This document shows positions 17,008 to 25,888 of a DNA stretch of 64,000 nt, one piece after another. The position numbers and the translations under genes were made by a program. The stretch lies in contig NZ_JABEKU010000002.1 in NCBI RefSeq assembly GCF_013283665.1, positions 1,424,863 through 1,488,862 on the forward strand, read 5' to 3'. Every line of letters starts with the position of its first letter. Position 1 is the stretch's first letter. This DNA comes from Ensifer sesbaniae. Lineage in GTDB: Bacteria > Pseudomonadota > Alphaproteobacteria > Rhizobiales > Rhizobiaceae. Under the pieces are notes generated by a model. That model was not told where the DNA came from and ran no database searches. It worked only from the letters and a program-made list of their open reading frames with translations.

Positions 17008-17509
17008 TGCACGCGGAAGGACCTCGCACCACGCCCAAACAAATTGGCGGCTCCGTCGCAGGGTCCGCCGATGACGATCCGAGGTGGCGGTGACCCGCGT
17101 TTCCCGTTGGGCCGGAAGCCGTTGTTTAGAATGGGCCCGCCGCCCGGAGCTTCGCCGCCGATGCGAATGCCTGCATCATGGTTGTGTCCCGCACCGATCA
17201 ACCGAATACAAGCCTGCCAGGCGCGACCCCAGCGCTGGCTGATGGCGAGCTCCCCTCGGAACTGTCGTCGGTCTTGCTTTGCACCGAAGCGGCCCGACCC
17301 GGAACAGCCGGCCACCCTGCTCATGACCGTCAAGGACAAGCCGCAAGGCGGTGGGCCCTATCGGGCCCATCCTTGACCGTCACTGCGCATGGGCGGCGGC
17401 AGAGATTCAGGTCGGGACGAGGAGATGGTCGCCAGCCGGCCGAACAGGGAGATGGGAAATGATTGTAGATCAGGCTTGACAAGAATTGCCCCATACAAGC
17501 GGGAAACCA
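17008..17509. other. Non-coding region 3' of IS110 transposase
   Basis: No convincing gene. It contains the nested inverted repeat at 17324-17382. In several IS110-family elements a non-coding end is transcribed into the guide (bridge) RNA; this segment is a candidate by position only. Confidence 0.35.
17324..17382. repeat. Nested inverted repeats (structured RNA candidate)
   Basis: The outer arms TGACCGTCAAGGA (17324-17336) and TCCTTGACCGTCA (17370-17382) pair with one mismatch. The inner arms TGGGCCC (17352-17358) and GGGCCCA (17363-17369) form a 7-bp hairpin with a TATC loop. Confidence 0.6.
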
Positions 17510-17629
17510 GCGCTATGCCCTCAGCAGGGCATCGTCTACGAACGCGATCTCGGGCCAAGTACCGAAGAGATCGTGCCGTTCATCGATCGTTTCGATCCCG
17601 ACGACAAATGGAATGTCACTGCAGACTGA
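17510..17629 (+). pseudogene. DUF2950 protein, C-terminal fragment
   Basis: In one plus frame the sequence reads QQGIVYERDLGPSTEEIVPF followed by IDRFDPDDKWNV and a stop. This is the usual end of DUF2950 proteins (G-x-V-Y-x-x-D-L-G-P, then F-D-P-D-x-x-W). Everything N-terminal is missing. DUF2950 genes often accompany DUF1254/DUF2092-type envelope genes like those at 34-42 kb, so this may be a piece of a once larger cluster. Confidence 0.55.
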
Positions 17630-17775
17630 CAATGGAGACTTCACTGGAGGTTCTGAAAAAGACCGCTAAGCCGCGCAACCAGAAGAGTGGGAAACTTTTA
17701 TTGTCGATCGACCGCGAGAGGTTTACGTTAAGTTACTGATGGCGGTACCGAGATCCATTGGGAGGTGGATCAAAA

Positions 17776-18441
17776 ATGCGCGTCAAAGATGTGATGACGA
17801 CAACGATCGTCAAGCTTTCGCCTGACCATAGTGTCAGACATGCAGCCCGAATTATGGTCGACAATCACGTCAGCGGCCTGCCCGTCGTGGACGATAACGG
17901 GCATCTGGTGGGGCTGATAAGTGAAGGCGATCTGATCCGCCGCAGCGAGCTCGGCGGCGCCATTCCGAAGCTAGACGCAACACGCGGCGCCGACGAGAGA
18001 GCTAACGCCTATGTGCGGCGGTCTTCGTGGCGGGTCGGCGACGCCATGACCGCCAATCCAGTGACAATCGATGAAAATGCCTCCGTGGCGCGCGTCTCGG
18101 CGCTCATGCAGGAGCGTGGCATCAAACGCATTCCTGTCCTTAGAGATGGGATGATGGTCGGTATCGTTAGTCGAGCTGACCTGTTGAAGGCAATTTTATC
18201 CGCAAACCGGGATGAAACAGCATATGGTGACGAAGCCATCCGCCGCAGTATCCTCGTTCGTCTCGCAGAAAACACAGGTCTTGAAGGACTCGATGTGAAA
18301 GTCGCCGTGACCGATGGCATCGTTCACTTCTGGGGAAATGTTGAAACAGTTGAATGCCGGAGAGCCGCACGAATTCTCGCCGAGAACGTCCGTGGCGTAA
18401 GAGGCGTGGTCGAGCATTACTCTGAGCCATATCCTGACTGA
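17776..18441 (+). CDS. CBS-domain pair plus BON domain protein
   Basis: 221 aa. The start is at the ATG following GGAGGTGG; a longer frame from 17758 begins inside that ribosome-binding site. Two CBS motifs (about residues 1-60, VKDVMTTTIVKLSPDHSVRH, and about 85-145, VGDAMTANPVTIDENASVAR) form a Bateman module that usually binds adenine nucleotides. The C-terminal BON domain (about 150-221, with VTDGIVHFWGNVET) is associated with membrane or lipid contact. No signal peptide, so it is cytoplasmic. It heads the run leading to alcohol dehydrogenase and phosphoketolase, which suggests energy-state sensing, but that link is inferred. Confidence 0.85.
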   Translation: MRVKDVMTTTIVKLSPDHSVRHAARIMVDNHVSGLPVVDDNGHLVGLISEGDLIRRSELGGAIPKLDATRGADERANAYVRRSSWRVGDAMTANPVTIDENASVARVSALMQERGIKRIPVLRDGMMVGIVSRADLLKAILSANRDETAYGDEAIRRSILVRLAENTGLEGLDVKVAVTDGIVHFWGNVETVECRRAARILAENVRGVRGVVEHYSEPYPD

Positions 18442-18493
18442 CATCACTGCCCACGAAATGCGTCGAAGTCATACAAGCTGGAGGAGCATGGAA

Positions 18494-19522
18494 ATGGCAA
18501 AGACGATGAAAGCGGCTGTCGTTCGACAGTTCCGCGCTCCGCTCACCATTGAAGAAATGGCCGTTCCGACACCCGGACCAGGACAGATACTGGTCAAGTA
18601 CGAGGCGACGGGCGTGTGCCACACTGATCTCCACGCCGCCAATGGCGACTGGCCGGTAAAGCCGTCGCCGCCTTTTGTACCCGGACATGAGGGCGTTGGC
18701 TTCGTTTCAGCGGTCGGAGCCGGCGTGAAAAGGGTAAAGGAGGGCGACAGGGTCGGGGTGCCTTGGCTGCACACCGCCTGCGGCTACTGCCCCTATTGCC
18801 GAACCGGTTGGGAAACACTGTGCGCTTCGCAGGCCAATACAGGATACTCCGTCAACGGAACCTTCGCGGAGTTCGGACTGGCGGACCCGGATTTTGTCGG
18901 CGCCGTTCCAGATAAACTGGAGTTCGGTGCAGCTGCGCCGGTCCTTTGCGCGGGAGTCACCGTATACAAGGGACTGAAGGAGACGGAAGTTCGCCCCGGG
19001 GAGTGGGTGGCGATCTCAGGCGTCGGTGGCCTCGGCCATATGGCCGTGCAGTATGCCAAGGCGATGGGCATGAATGTCGTCGCCGCGGACATATTCGAGG
19101 AAAAACTGGCGCTGGCCAAGCAGCTCGGCGCCGACATCGCAGTCAATGGCAAGGCGAAAGATGCTGTCGAGCAGGTAACGAAGGCAACCAACGGCGGCGT
19201 TCATGGGGTCCTTGTGACCGCTGTTTCTCCCGCTGCAATGGAACAGGCTTTCGGGTTCATGCGGTCGAAGGGGACCATGGCGCTCGTCGGCCTGCCTCCG
19301 GGCATGATGTCCCTGCCTGTCTTCGAAACAGTCCTCAAACGCATCACCGTGCGGGGATCGATCGTCGGTACGCGACAGGATCTGGAGGAATCGTTGACCT
19401 TTGCGGCCGAAGGAAAGGTGAAACCGCATTTTTCCTGGGATCGCCTCGAGAACATCAATGACATTTTCGAGCGGATGGAGGCGGGCAAGATCGACGGTCG
19501 CATCGTCATGCGACTTCACTAG
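18494..19522 (+). CDS. adhA: Zinc-dependent alcohol dehydrogenase, AdhA/AdhP type
   Basis: 342 aa. The ATG at 18494 lies eight bases after GGAGGAG; an upstream ATG (18488) is too close to it. Catalytic zinc ligands Cys 42 (GVCHTDLH), His 65 (GHEG) and the structural zinc cysteines 96, 99, 102 and 110 (CGYCPYCRTGWETLC) are all present. The NAD site GVGGLGHMAVQYAK is normal. It interconverts ethanol and acetaldehyde. It lies 51 bp after the CBS-BON gene and 60 bp before phosphoketolase. The EutBC fusion 8 kb downstream would generate acetaldehyde, a possible substrate if both reach the same compartment. Confidence 0.87.
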   Translation: MAKTMKAAVVRQFRAPLTIEEMAVPTPGPGQILVKYEATGVCHTDLHAANGDWPVKPSPPFVPGHEGVGFVSAVGAGVKRVKEGDRVGVPWLHTACGYCPYCRTGWETLCASQANTGYSVNGTFAEFGLADPDFVGAVPDKLEFGAAAPVLCAGVTVYKGLKETEVRPGEWVAISGVGGLGHMAVQYAKAMGMNVVAADIFEEKLALAKQLGADIAVNGKAKDAVEQVTKATNGGVHGVLVTAVSPAAMEQAFGFMRSKGTMALVGLPPGMMSLPVFETVLKRITVRGSIVGTRQDLEESLTFAAEGKVKPHFSWDRLENINDIFERMEAGKIDGRIVMRLH

Positions 19523-19582
19523 TTCACCAGTGTGCACGATGACAATCTGATGGCATTTCCATCGCCTGATAAGGACGCTCAG

Positions 19583-22021
19583 ATGATTTCACCTGAATTA
19601 GCATCCGCAAGCTCAGCAGTCCCGCTGACAGACGACGAACTCCGTCTGATGGACGCCTATTGGCGAGCCTCCAACTACCTTTCCGTCGGCCAGATCTATC
19701 TGCTCGACAATCCGCTGCTGCGCGAGCCGCTGAAACGCGAACACATCAAGCCACGCCTGCTCGGCCATTGGGGCACCTCGCCCGGCCTCAACATGCTCTA
19801 TGTGCATCTCAACCGCGTGATCAAGCGCGACGATCTCAACATGATCTATATCATCGGGCCGGGGCACGGCGGACCGTCGCTGGTGGCGCATGCCTATCTC
19901 GAAGGCACCTATAGCGAGTTCTATCCGGATATCGGCGAAGACGCCGAGGGCATGCAGCGGCTCTTCAAGCAGTTCAGCTTTCCGGGCGGCATACCGAGCC
20001 ACGTGGCGCCGGAAACGCCCGGCAGCATCCATGAAGGCGGCGAGCTCGGCTATGCGCTGAGCCACGCCTATGGCGCGGCCTTCGACAACCCGGACCTCGT
20101 CGTCGCCTGCATTGTCGGCGATGGCGAGGCCGAGACCGGGCCGCTTGCCACCGGTTGGCAAAGCAACAAGTTCCTGAACCCCGCCCGCGACGGCTGCGTC
20201 CTGCCGATCCTGCATTTGAACGGCTACAAGATCGCCAACCCGTGCTTCCTCGCCCGCATCCCGCGTGACGAGTTGCAGAAGTTCTTCGAGGGCATGGGCT
20301 ACAAGCCCTATTTCGTCGAAGGGCATGATCCGGAAAGCGTGCACCAGCAACTGGCCGGCGTGCTCGATACGGCCATGGCCGAGATCCGGCAGATCTGGGA
20401 CGACGCCCGCGTGAGGGGCAACCTGAAGCGGCCGGCCTGGCCGATGATCATCTTCCGCACGCCCAAGGGCTGGACCTGCCCGAAGGAGATCGACGGCAAG
20501 AAATGCGAGGATTACTGGCGCTCGCACCAGGTGCCGATGGGCGAAATGGACAAGCCCGAGCACATCCGCATCCTCGAGCAGTGGATGAAGAGCTATCGCC
20601 CCGAGGAGCTTTTCAGCGACGAGGGCCGGTTGAAGCCCGAAATCGCAGCGCTGGCGCCGACGGGGCATCGCCGCATGAGCGACAATCCGCACGCCAATGG
20701 CGGCCTGCTGCTGCGCGACCTGAAGATGCCGGCGTTCCGGAATTATGCCGTCGACGTTCCGCGTCCGGGTGCGACGACCGTGGAGGCCGCCCGTGTCATG
20801 GGCAAGTTCCTGCGCGACGTCATGAAGTCCAACATGGACTCCAGGAACTTCCGTCTGTTCAGCCCGGACGAAAACAATTCCAACCGCTGGCAGGACGTGC
20901 TGGAGGTCACCAATCGCTGCTACATGGCCGAGATCTATCCGGAGGACGATCACCTCTCACCGGATGGCCGCATCATGGAGGTCTTAAGCGAACACCAGTG
21001 CCAGGGCTGGCTCGAAGGCTATCTCTTGACCGGCCGCCACGGCTTCTTCTCCTGCTACGAAGCCTTCATTCACATCATCGATTCGATGTTCAACCAGCAT
21101 GCCAAGTGGCTGAAGGTCTGCAACGAGATTCCCTGGCGCCGGCCCGTCGCGTCGCTGAACTACTTCTTGAGTTCCCATGTCTGGCGGCAGGACCACAACG
21201 GCTTCAGCCATCAGGATCCGGGCTTCATCGATCACGTCGTCAACAAGAAGGCCGACGTCATCCGCGTCTACCTGCCGCCGGATGCCAACACGCTGCTCTC
21301 CGTCACCGACCACTGCCTGCGCAGCCGCAACTACATCAATGTCGTCGTCGCCGGCAAGCAACCGGGGCCGCAATGGCTGACGATGGAGCAGGCCGTGCGC
21401 CATTGCAGCATGGGCGTCAGCATATGGGATTGGGCCAGCAACGATGCCAACAGCGAGCCGGACGTCGTCATGGCCTGCTGCGGCGACGTTCCGACGCTCG
21501 AAACGCTGGCCGCGGTCCAATTGCTGCGAGAGCATCTTCCCGAAGTGAAGGTCCGGGTCGTCAACGTCGTCAATCTGATGAAGCTGCAGCCGGCGGAAGA
21601 GCACCCCCATGGCCTCTCCGACCGCGATTTCGATGGCATCTTCACCAGGGACAAGCCGATCATCTTTGCCTTCCATGGCTATCCGTGGCTGATCCATCGC
21701 CTCACCTACCGCCGTACCAACCACGACAACCTGCATGTGCGCGGTTACAAGGAGGAAGGCACGACGACGACGCCTTTCGACATGGTGGTGCTGAACGAGC
21801 TCGATCGTTTCCATCTCGCTGGCGACGTCATCGACCGCCTGCCGCAACTCGGCGCCCGCGCCGCCTACTTCAAGCAGGCGATACAAGCCAAGCTGATCGA
21901 GCATCGGGAATATATCGAGAAGCATGGCGACGACATGCCGTCGATCAGTGGCTGGAAATGGGGCGTCAAGGATGCGCAGCAGGCGAAGCCGACGACCTCG
22001 ACGGAAGGCGATAACGTCTAA
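19583..22021 (+). CDS. xfp: Xylulose-5-phosphate/fructose-6-phosphate phosphoketolase
   Basis: 812 aa from the ATG preceded by AAGGA; GTG at 19532 is an alternative, but its extra residues are not family-like. The thiamine-diphosphate enzyme has the conserved [11 protein letters not shown] and [21 protein letters not shown] blocks near the N-terminus, the cofactor-binding region [14 protein letters not shown], and [17 protein letters not shown] in the middle. It cleaves xylulose-5-P or fructose-6-P with phosphate to acetyl-P and a C3 or C4 sugar phosphate. No acetate kinase or phosphotransacetylase is encoded in the window, so the acetyl-P must be used by enzymes encoded elsewhere. Confidence 0.92.
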   Translation: MISPELASASSAVPLTDDELRLMDAYWRASNYLSVGQIYLLDNPLLREPLKREHIKPRLLGHWGTSPGLNMLYVHLNRVIKRDDLNMIYIIGPGHGGPSLVAHAYLEGTYSEFYPDIGEDAEGMQRLFKQFSFPGGIPSHVAPETPGSIHEGGELGYALSHAYGAAFDNPDLVVACIVGDGEAETGPLATGWQSNKFLNPARDGCVLPILHLNGYKIANPCFLARIPRDELQKFFEGMGYKPYFVEGHDPESVHQQLAGVLDTAMAEIRQIWDDARVRGNLKRPAWPMIIFRTPKGWTCPKEIDGKKCEDYWRSHQVPMGEMDKPEHIRILEQWMKSYRPEELFSDEGRLKPEIAALAPTGHRRMSDNPHANGGLLLRDLKMPAFRNYAVDVPRPGATTVEAARVMGKFLRDVMKSNMDSRNFRLFSPDENNSNRWQDVLEVTNRCYMAEIYPEDDHLSPDGRIMEVLSEHQCQGWLEGYLLTGRHGFFSCYEAFIHIIDSMFNQHAKWLKVCNEIPWRRPVASLNYFLSSHVWRQDHNGFSHQDPGFIDHVVNKKADVIRVYLPPDANTLLSVTDHCLRSRNYINVVVAGKQPGPQWLTMEQAVRHCSMGVSIWDWASNDANSEPDVVMACCGDVPTLETLAAVQLLREHLPEVKVRVVNVVNLMKLQPAEEHPHGLSDRDFDGIFTRDKPIIFAFHGYPWLIHRLTYRRTNHDNLHVRGYKEEGTTTTPFDMVVLNELDRFHLAGDVIDRLPQLGARAAYFKQAIQAKLIEHREYIEKHGDDMPSISGWKWGVKDAQQAKPTTSTEGDNV

Positions 22022-22043
22022 GGCCCAATGAAGGATTGGTTCG

Positions 22044-25000
22044 ATGGCCAGGCCAGTTGGCACGATCGACGTCACTGCAACGCGCCTAGCAGGCGTGCCT
22101 CCTGACACGACCTTGCTCTCGAACGGCCACTACAACGTGCTTCTGACGGAGGCCGGCGCCGGCTACGGAAACTGGCGCGGCCTCGATATCTTGCGTTGGC
22201 GTGAAGACGGCACACGCGATTGCTGGGGCCAGTTTTGTTATGTTCGCGACCTTGAGAGCGGCGAGGTCTGGACGATCGGCAGGCAACCGATCTGCCATGC
22301 TGATGCGACCTACGAGCACCGATTTCACGGAAATTGGGCCGAGTATCGCTGCTTTCTCGATGACATCGACATTCATTGGGAGGTCTGTGTCGCGCCGGAT
22401 TGCGATGCCGAGGTGCGGTTGCTGAACCTCCGCAACAGGGGGACGAAAGCAAGAAAACTGGAGCTGACAAGCTACAGCGAGGTCTGCTTGAGTGGGCGGA
22501 GCGCAGACAGCGCACACCCCGCCTTTGCTAAGCTTTTCATCGAAACCTGGTTCGACGCGGATACGACCGCCTTGTTCGCGCGACGCCGGCCACGCAGCGC
22601 ATCGGAGCGACCCATTTGGGCGCTGCACGTGTCCGCATCACGCGAGCCGGCGCAGCCAGTAGAGTATGAAACGGACCGCTACACCTTTCTCGGGCGGCGT
22701 CGAACACCAGAAAACCCCATCGCGCTTGCGCCTGGGAGCCGCCTGTCAGGCGCGACAGGCCCTGTGCTCGATCCCATCTTCAGCCTGCGCCGTAAAGTCC
22801 ATCTGGAACCCTCTGCGATACAGCAGATCGCGTTTGTAACGGGCGCTGCCGACAGCGATGTTGGCGCTGCGGCGATCGCCAAACGGTTCACCGATATAGA
22901 CGCAGCGCACCAATCGTTGCTGGACGCCAAGAAAAACAATGGAGCATCCCCTTTTCCATCGCTTCAAGAGTTGGCCATTTACAATCGGCTCGCAGCGCAC
23001 TTAGCTTTTTCTATTCCAAGCTCCCGAGAGACTGGCGCGACCGACATAAGGCGGGCAAAGCGTAGCGACTTGGGAGCGGTTGGACTGTCGGGTACAGTCC
23101 CAATTCTGCTGTTGCATATCGACGAAACAGCCGATGCCCTCGTCGACGAAGTGATAATTGCCCACGCATTCATTGTTAATCGTGGATTTCCCTTCGATCT
23201 CGTCGTCCTGGATGAAAGAGATTCCAGCGAAAGCTTACAGTTGAGCGGCAAGGCGGCCGCCCATGTGGAGCGAGTTCTGGGCCAAGCAGGAGGCGTTCAC
23301 TTTCCAAAGAACGAAAATGTTTCGGAGGGCGTTACAAGCGCGATCACCGCCGCCGCGCGCCTGATTCTTTGCTGTGGTCGTGGCCCTCTGACAGGCCAGC
23401 TTTCGTCAATATCAGCACCCACGTCTTCAGCGTTGAAAGAGGCCAAGCCAAACATCCCCGCCGCACAAAGTGAGCGTCAGGCCATATCGCCAGAGAGTCT
23501 GCTTTTTTGGAATGGCCGAGGCGGCTTCACGAAAGACGGACGCGAATACGTAATCGCAGCCGATGCGCCTCCAACGCCGTGGTGCAACGTCCTTACCAAT
23601 GGGATGTTTGGCTGCCTGACAAGCGATAGCGGCCTTGGGTACACCTGGGCGGGCAATAGCCAGCTGAATAGACTCACACCCTGGTCAAATGACCCGGTTT
23701 CAGATGCTCCCAGTGAAGTTGTCTATTTGCGTGACGAGCAGACCGCGGAAGTGTGGACCCCGACGCCCTTGCCGCTAGGGCATACCTTGGCGACCAAGAC
23801 CAGGCACGGCCACGGCTACAGCTGCTACGAGAGCCGCCACGGAACCCTGCACCAGGAGATGGCTGTGCACGTCCCGTCTTCAGGAAGCATCAAGGTCATC
23901 CGCCTTGCTATCCGCAACGACGGCAACAAGACGCGAAATTTAACTGCGACATACTTTCTCGAATGGGTCCTCGGCACCCTACGCGAAAGTGCATCCGCTC
24001 GGGTCGAATGCGAATTTGACGCTGAGATCGGTGCCATCGTTGCCCACAACATCTGGGAAGATGGCCTTCCCAAAACCCTCGCATTCGCGGCCTCAAGCGC
24101 GCCTATCCGATCGTTCACATGCGATCGCAGCGCGTTCCTCGGCAGAAACGGCTCTATCGCCCAGCCGTTGGGATTGAAAGGCCTTGATCTCGGCGGGCAT
24201 TCTGGCCCTCATCTAGACCCTTGCGCAGCCCTCATGGTCAGCGTTTCAATCCCTGCGGCGCAGACCGTCGAGCTGGTATTCGTGCTTGGCCAGGCCGAGA
24301 GCCGCGAGGAAATGCGCAGGCTCATCCGCGAACATGCCAATTCGAAGGGCTCCAAGAGTTCGCTTTCAGCCGTTTCACAACGTTGGGATCAACTGCTGAG
24401 TTCCGTCACGGTTCGAACGCCCGACATGGCCTTCGACCTGATGATAAACCGCTGGTTGCTCTACCAGGTGTTGGCCTGCCGTCTCTGGGCGCGAACGGGC
24501 TTCTACCAATCAGGCGGCGCGTATGGGTTTCGCGACCAGCTTCAAGACGTCGCAGCTCTTGTCCATTGTGCGCCCGAGGAAGCGCGTGAGCACATTCTGC
24601 GGGCCGCATCGCACCAATTTACGGAAGGAGACGTGCAACACTGGTGGCACCCGCCTACGGGCGCCGGGGTGCGTACCCGCATGACGGACGACCTCTACTT
24701 TCTGCCATACGTGGTCGAGCACTATGTCTCGGTCTCAGGAGACTACGAACTCCTCAACGAGCAGGTACCCTTCATTGTGTCGCCACCTTTGACTGACGAT
24801 GAGGAGGAACGCTACGAGGTCCCCGCAGTCAGTGAGGAACAATGGACCATCTACGAGCATTGCTGCCGGGCGCTCGATCAGGGTCTGCGCCTGGGAACTC
24901 ATGGGCTCCCGCTTATGGGAACGGGCGACTGGAACGACGGTATGAATCGGGTCGGCGCGGAGGGCAAAGGCGAAAGCGTCTGGAATGGATGGTTCTTTTT

Positions 25001-25886
25001 GACCGTGCTCAAGTCTTTTGCCGGCATTGCTTCGAAGATGGGAGATGACGAACGCGCCGCTTGGTGTATCGGCAACGCAGAGGCCTTACGCGTGTCGCTG
25101 GAAACCCATGCCTGGGACGGTTCCTGGTATCGCCGCGCCTACTTCGACGATGGTACGCCCCTAGGGTCCCATTTGAACGATGAGTGCCAGATTGACGCTA
25201 TTCCGCAGGCCTGGGCGGTCATCTCAGGTGCTGCAGATTCCGAGCGGGCCGCCATGGCAATGCACGCAGTTTGGGAACGACTTGTTCGGACCGATAACGG
25301 TTTGATCCAGCTTTTCGATCCGCCGTTCGACAAAGGCTCTCTGCAACCGGGTTACATAAAGGGCTACGTGCCCGGAATTCGAGAAAATGGCGGCCAGTAC
25401 ACCCACGCGGCCACCTGGGTGGCGCTGGCGACCGCATTGATGGGAGATGGCGATCGAGCATTCCAGCTCTGGAGTATGCTCAATCCCATCAATCACGCCG
25501 TGTCGCCCAAAGACACCGACCGCTACATGGTGGAACCCTATGTTGTCAGCGCCGACGTCTATGGCGCCGCTCCTCATACTGGTCGCGGGGGCTGGACCTG
25601 GTACACGGGATCGGCGGGCTGGCTTTATAGGGTTGGGCTTGAAGCCATCCTTGGCATTCGCCGCGAGGGACGTCGGCTTGTTGTCGAGCCTACAATCCCC
25701 AAACAATGGCCGGGATACGATGTTGATTTTCGATATGGGAGATCAACTTACCATATCAAGGTGAGCCGAGATCACAGACTCGAACGGACCCACTATTCGC
25801 TAAGTGTTGACGGAAAGGTCGCTCATCAGAGCGTTCCACTCGTGGACGACGGACGAGATCATAATATCCGTCTCGTGATTGGTTAG
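22044..25886 (+). CDS. GH94 (NdvB C-terminal-like) glycoside phosphorylase
   Basis: 1280 aa. It carries two GT36-type N-terminal beta-sandwich repeats: one from about residue 20 (TTLLSNGHYNVLLTEAGAGY) and a second from about 510 (VLTNGMFGCLTSDSGLGYTW). A helical (alpha/alpha)6 catalytic barrel with GDWNDGMN at about 961-968 follows; Asp 965 is the expected general acid. Length and order match the GH94 third of cyclic beta-1,2-glucan synthase NdvB, but the GT84 synthase and membrane segments are absent and there is no signal peptide. Stand-alone GH94 enzymes phosphorolyse beta-1,2-, beta-1,3- or beta-1,4-linked glucose oligomers to glucose-1-P. With the glycoamylase-like neighbour, beta-1,2-glucan is the likeliest substrate (inference). 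Confidence 0.82.
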   Translation: MARPVGTIDVTATRLAGVPPDTTLLSNGHYNVLLTEAGAGYGNWRGLDILRWREDGTRDCWGQFCYVRDLESGEVWTIGRQPICHADATYEHRFHGNWAEYRCFLDDIDIHWEVCVAPDCDAEVRLLNLRNRGTKARKLELTSYSEVCLSGRSADSAHPAFAKLFIETWFDADTTALFARRRPRSASERPIWALHVSASREPAQPVEYETDRYTFLGRRRTPENPIALAPGSRLSGATGPVLDPIFSLRRKVHLEPSAIQQIAFVTGAADSDVGAAAIAKRFTDIDAAHQSLLDAKKNNGASPFPSLQELAIYNRLAAHLAFSIPSSRETGATDIRRAKRSDLGAVGLSGTVPILLLHIDETADALVDEVIIAHAFIVNRGFPFDLVVLDERDSSESLQLSGKAAAHVERVLGQAGGVHFPKNENVSEGVTSAITAAARLILCCGRGPLTGQLSSISAPTSSALKEAKPNIPAAQSERQAISPESLLFWNGRGGFTKDGREYVIAADAPPTPWCNVLTNGMFGCLTSDSGLGYTWAGNSQLNRLTPWSNDPVSDAPSEVVYLRDEQTAEVWTPTPLPLGHTLATKTRHGHGYSCYESRHGTLHQEMAVHVPSSGSIKVIRLAIRNDGNKTRNLTATYFLEWVLGTLRESASARVECEFDAEIGAIVAHNIWEDGLPKTLAFAASSAPIRSFTCDRSAFLGRNGSIAQPLGLKGLDLGGHSGPHLDPCAALMVSVSIPAAQTVELVFVLGQAESREEMRRLIREHANSKGSKSSLSAVSQRWDQLLSSVTVRTPDMAFDLMINRWLLYQVLACRLWARTGFYQSGGAYGFRDQLQDVAALVHCAPEEAREHILRAASHQFTEGDVQHWWHPPTGAGVRTRMTDDLYFLPYVVEHYVSVSGDYELLNEQVPFIVSPPLTDDEEERYEVPAVSEEQWTIYEHCCRALDQGLRLGTHGLPLMGTGDWNDGMNRVGAEGKGESVWNGWFFLTVLKSFAGIASKMGDDERAAWCIGNAEALRVSLETHAWDGSWYRRAYFDDGTPLGSHLNDECQIDAIPQAWAVISGAADSERAAMAMHAVWERLVRTDNGLIQLFDPPFDKGSLQPGYIKGYVPGIRENGGQYTHAATWVALATALMGDGDRAFQLWSMLNPINHAVSPKDTDRYMVEPYVVSADVYGAAPHTGRGGWTWYTGSAGWLYRVGLEAILGIRREGRRLVVEPTIPKQWPGYDVDFRYGRSTYHIKVSRDHRLERTHYSLSVDGKVAHQSVPLVDDGRDHNIRLVIG

Positions 25887-25888
25887 CC

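Larger units (their letters stand above)
15760..17385 (+). mobile_element. IS110-family insertion element, boundaries approximate
   Basis: The limits are set by the truncated IS630 gene on the left and by a structured non-coding segment (17324-17382) on the right. IS110 elements lack long terminal inverted repeats, so the ends cannot be fixed from one copy. About 380 bp of non-coding sequence lies 3' of the transposase and only about 80 bp lies 5'. Confidence 0.5.

Noticed and set aside
17389-17739. 116-aa open frame upstream of the CBS gene
   Set aside because: It overlaps the DUF2950 tail in another frame and has no protein-like features.
19613-20953. Minus-strand open frames opposite phosphoketolase (also 20984-22108)
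   Set aside because: Mirror frames of a well-conserved gene.
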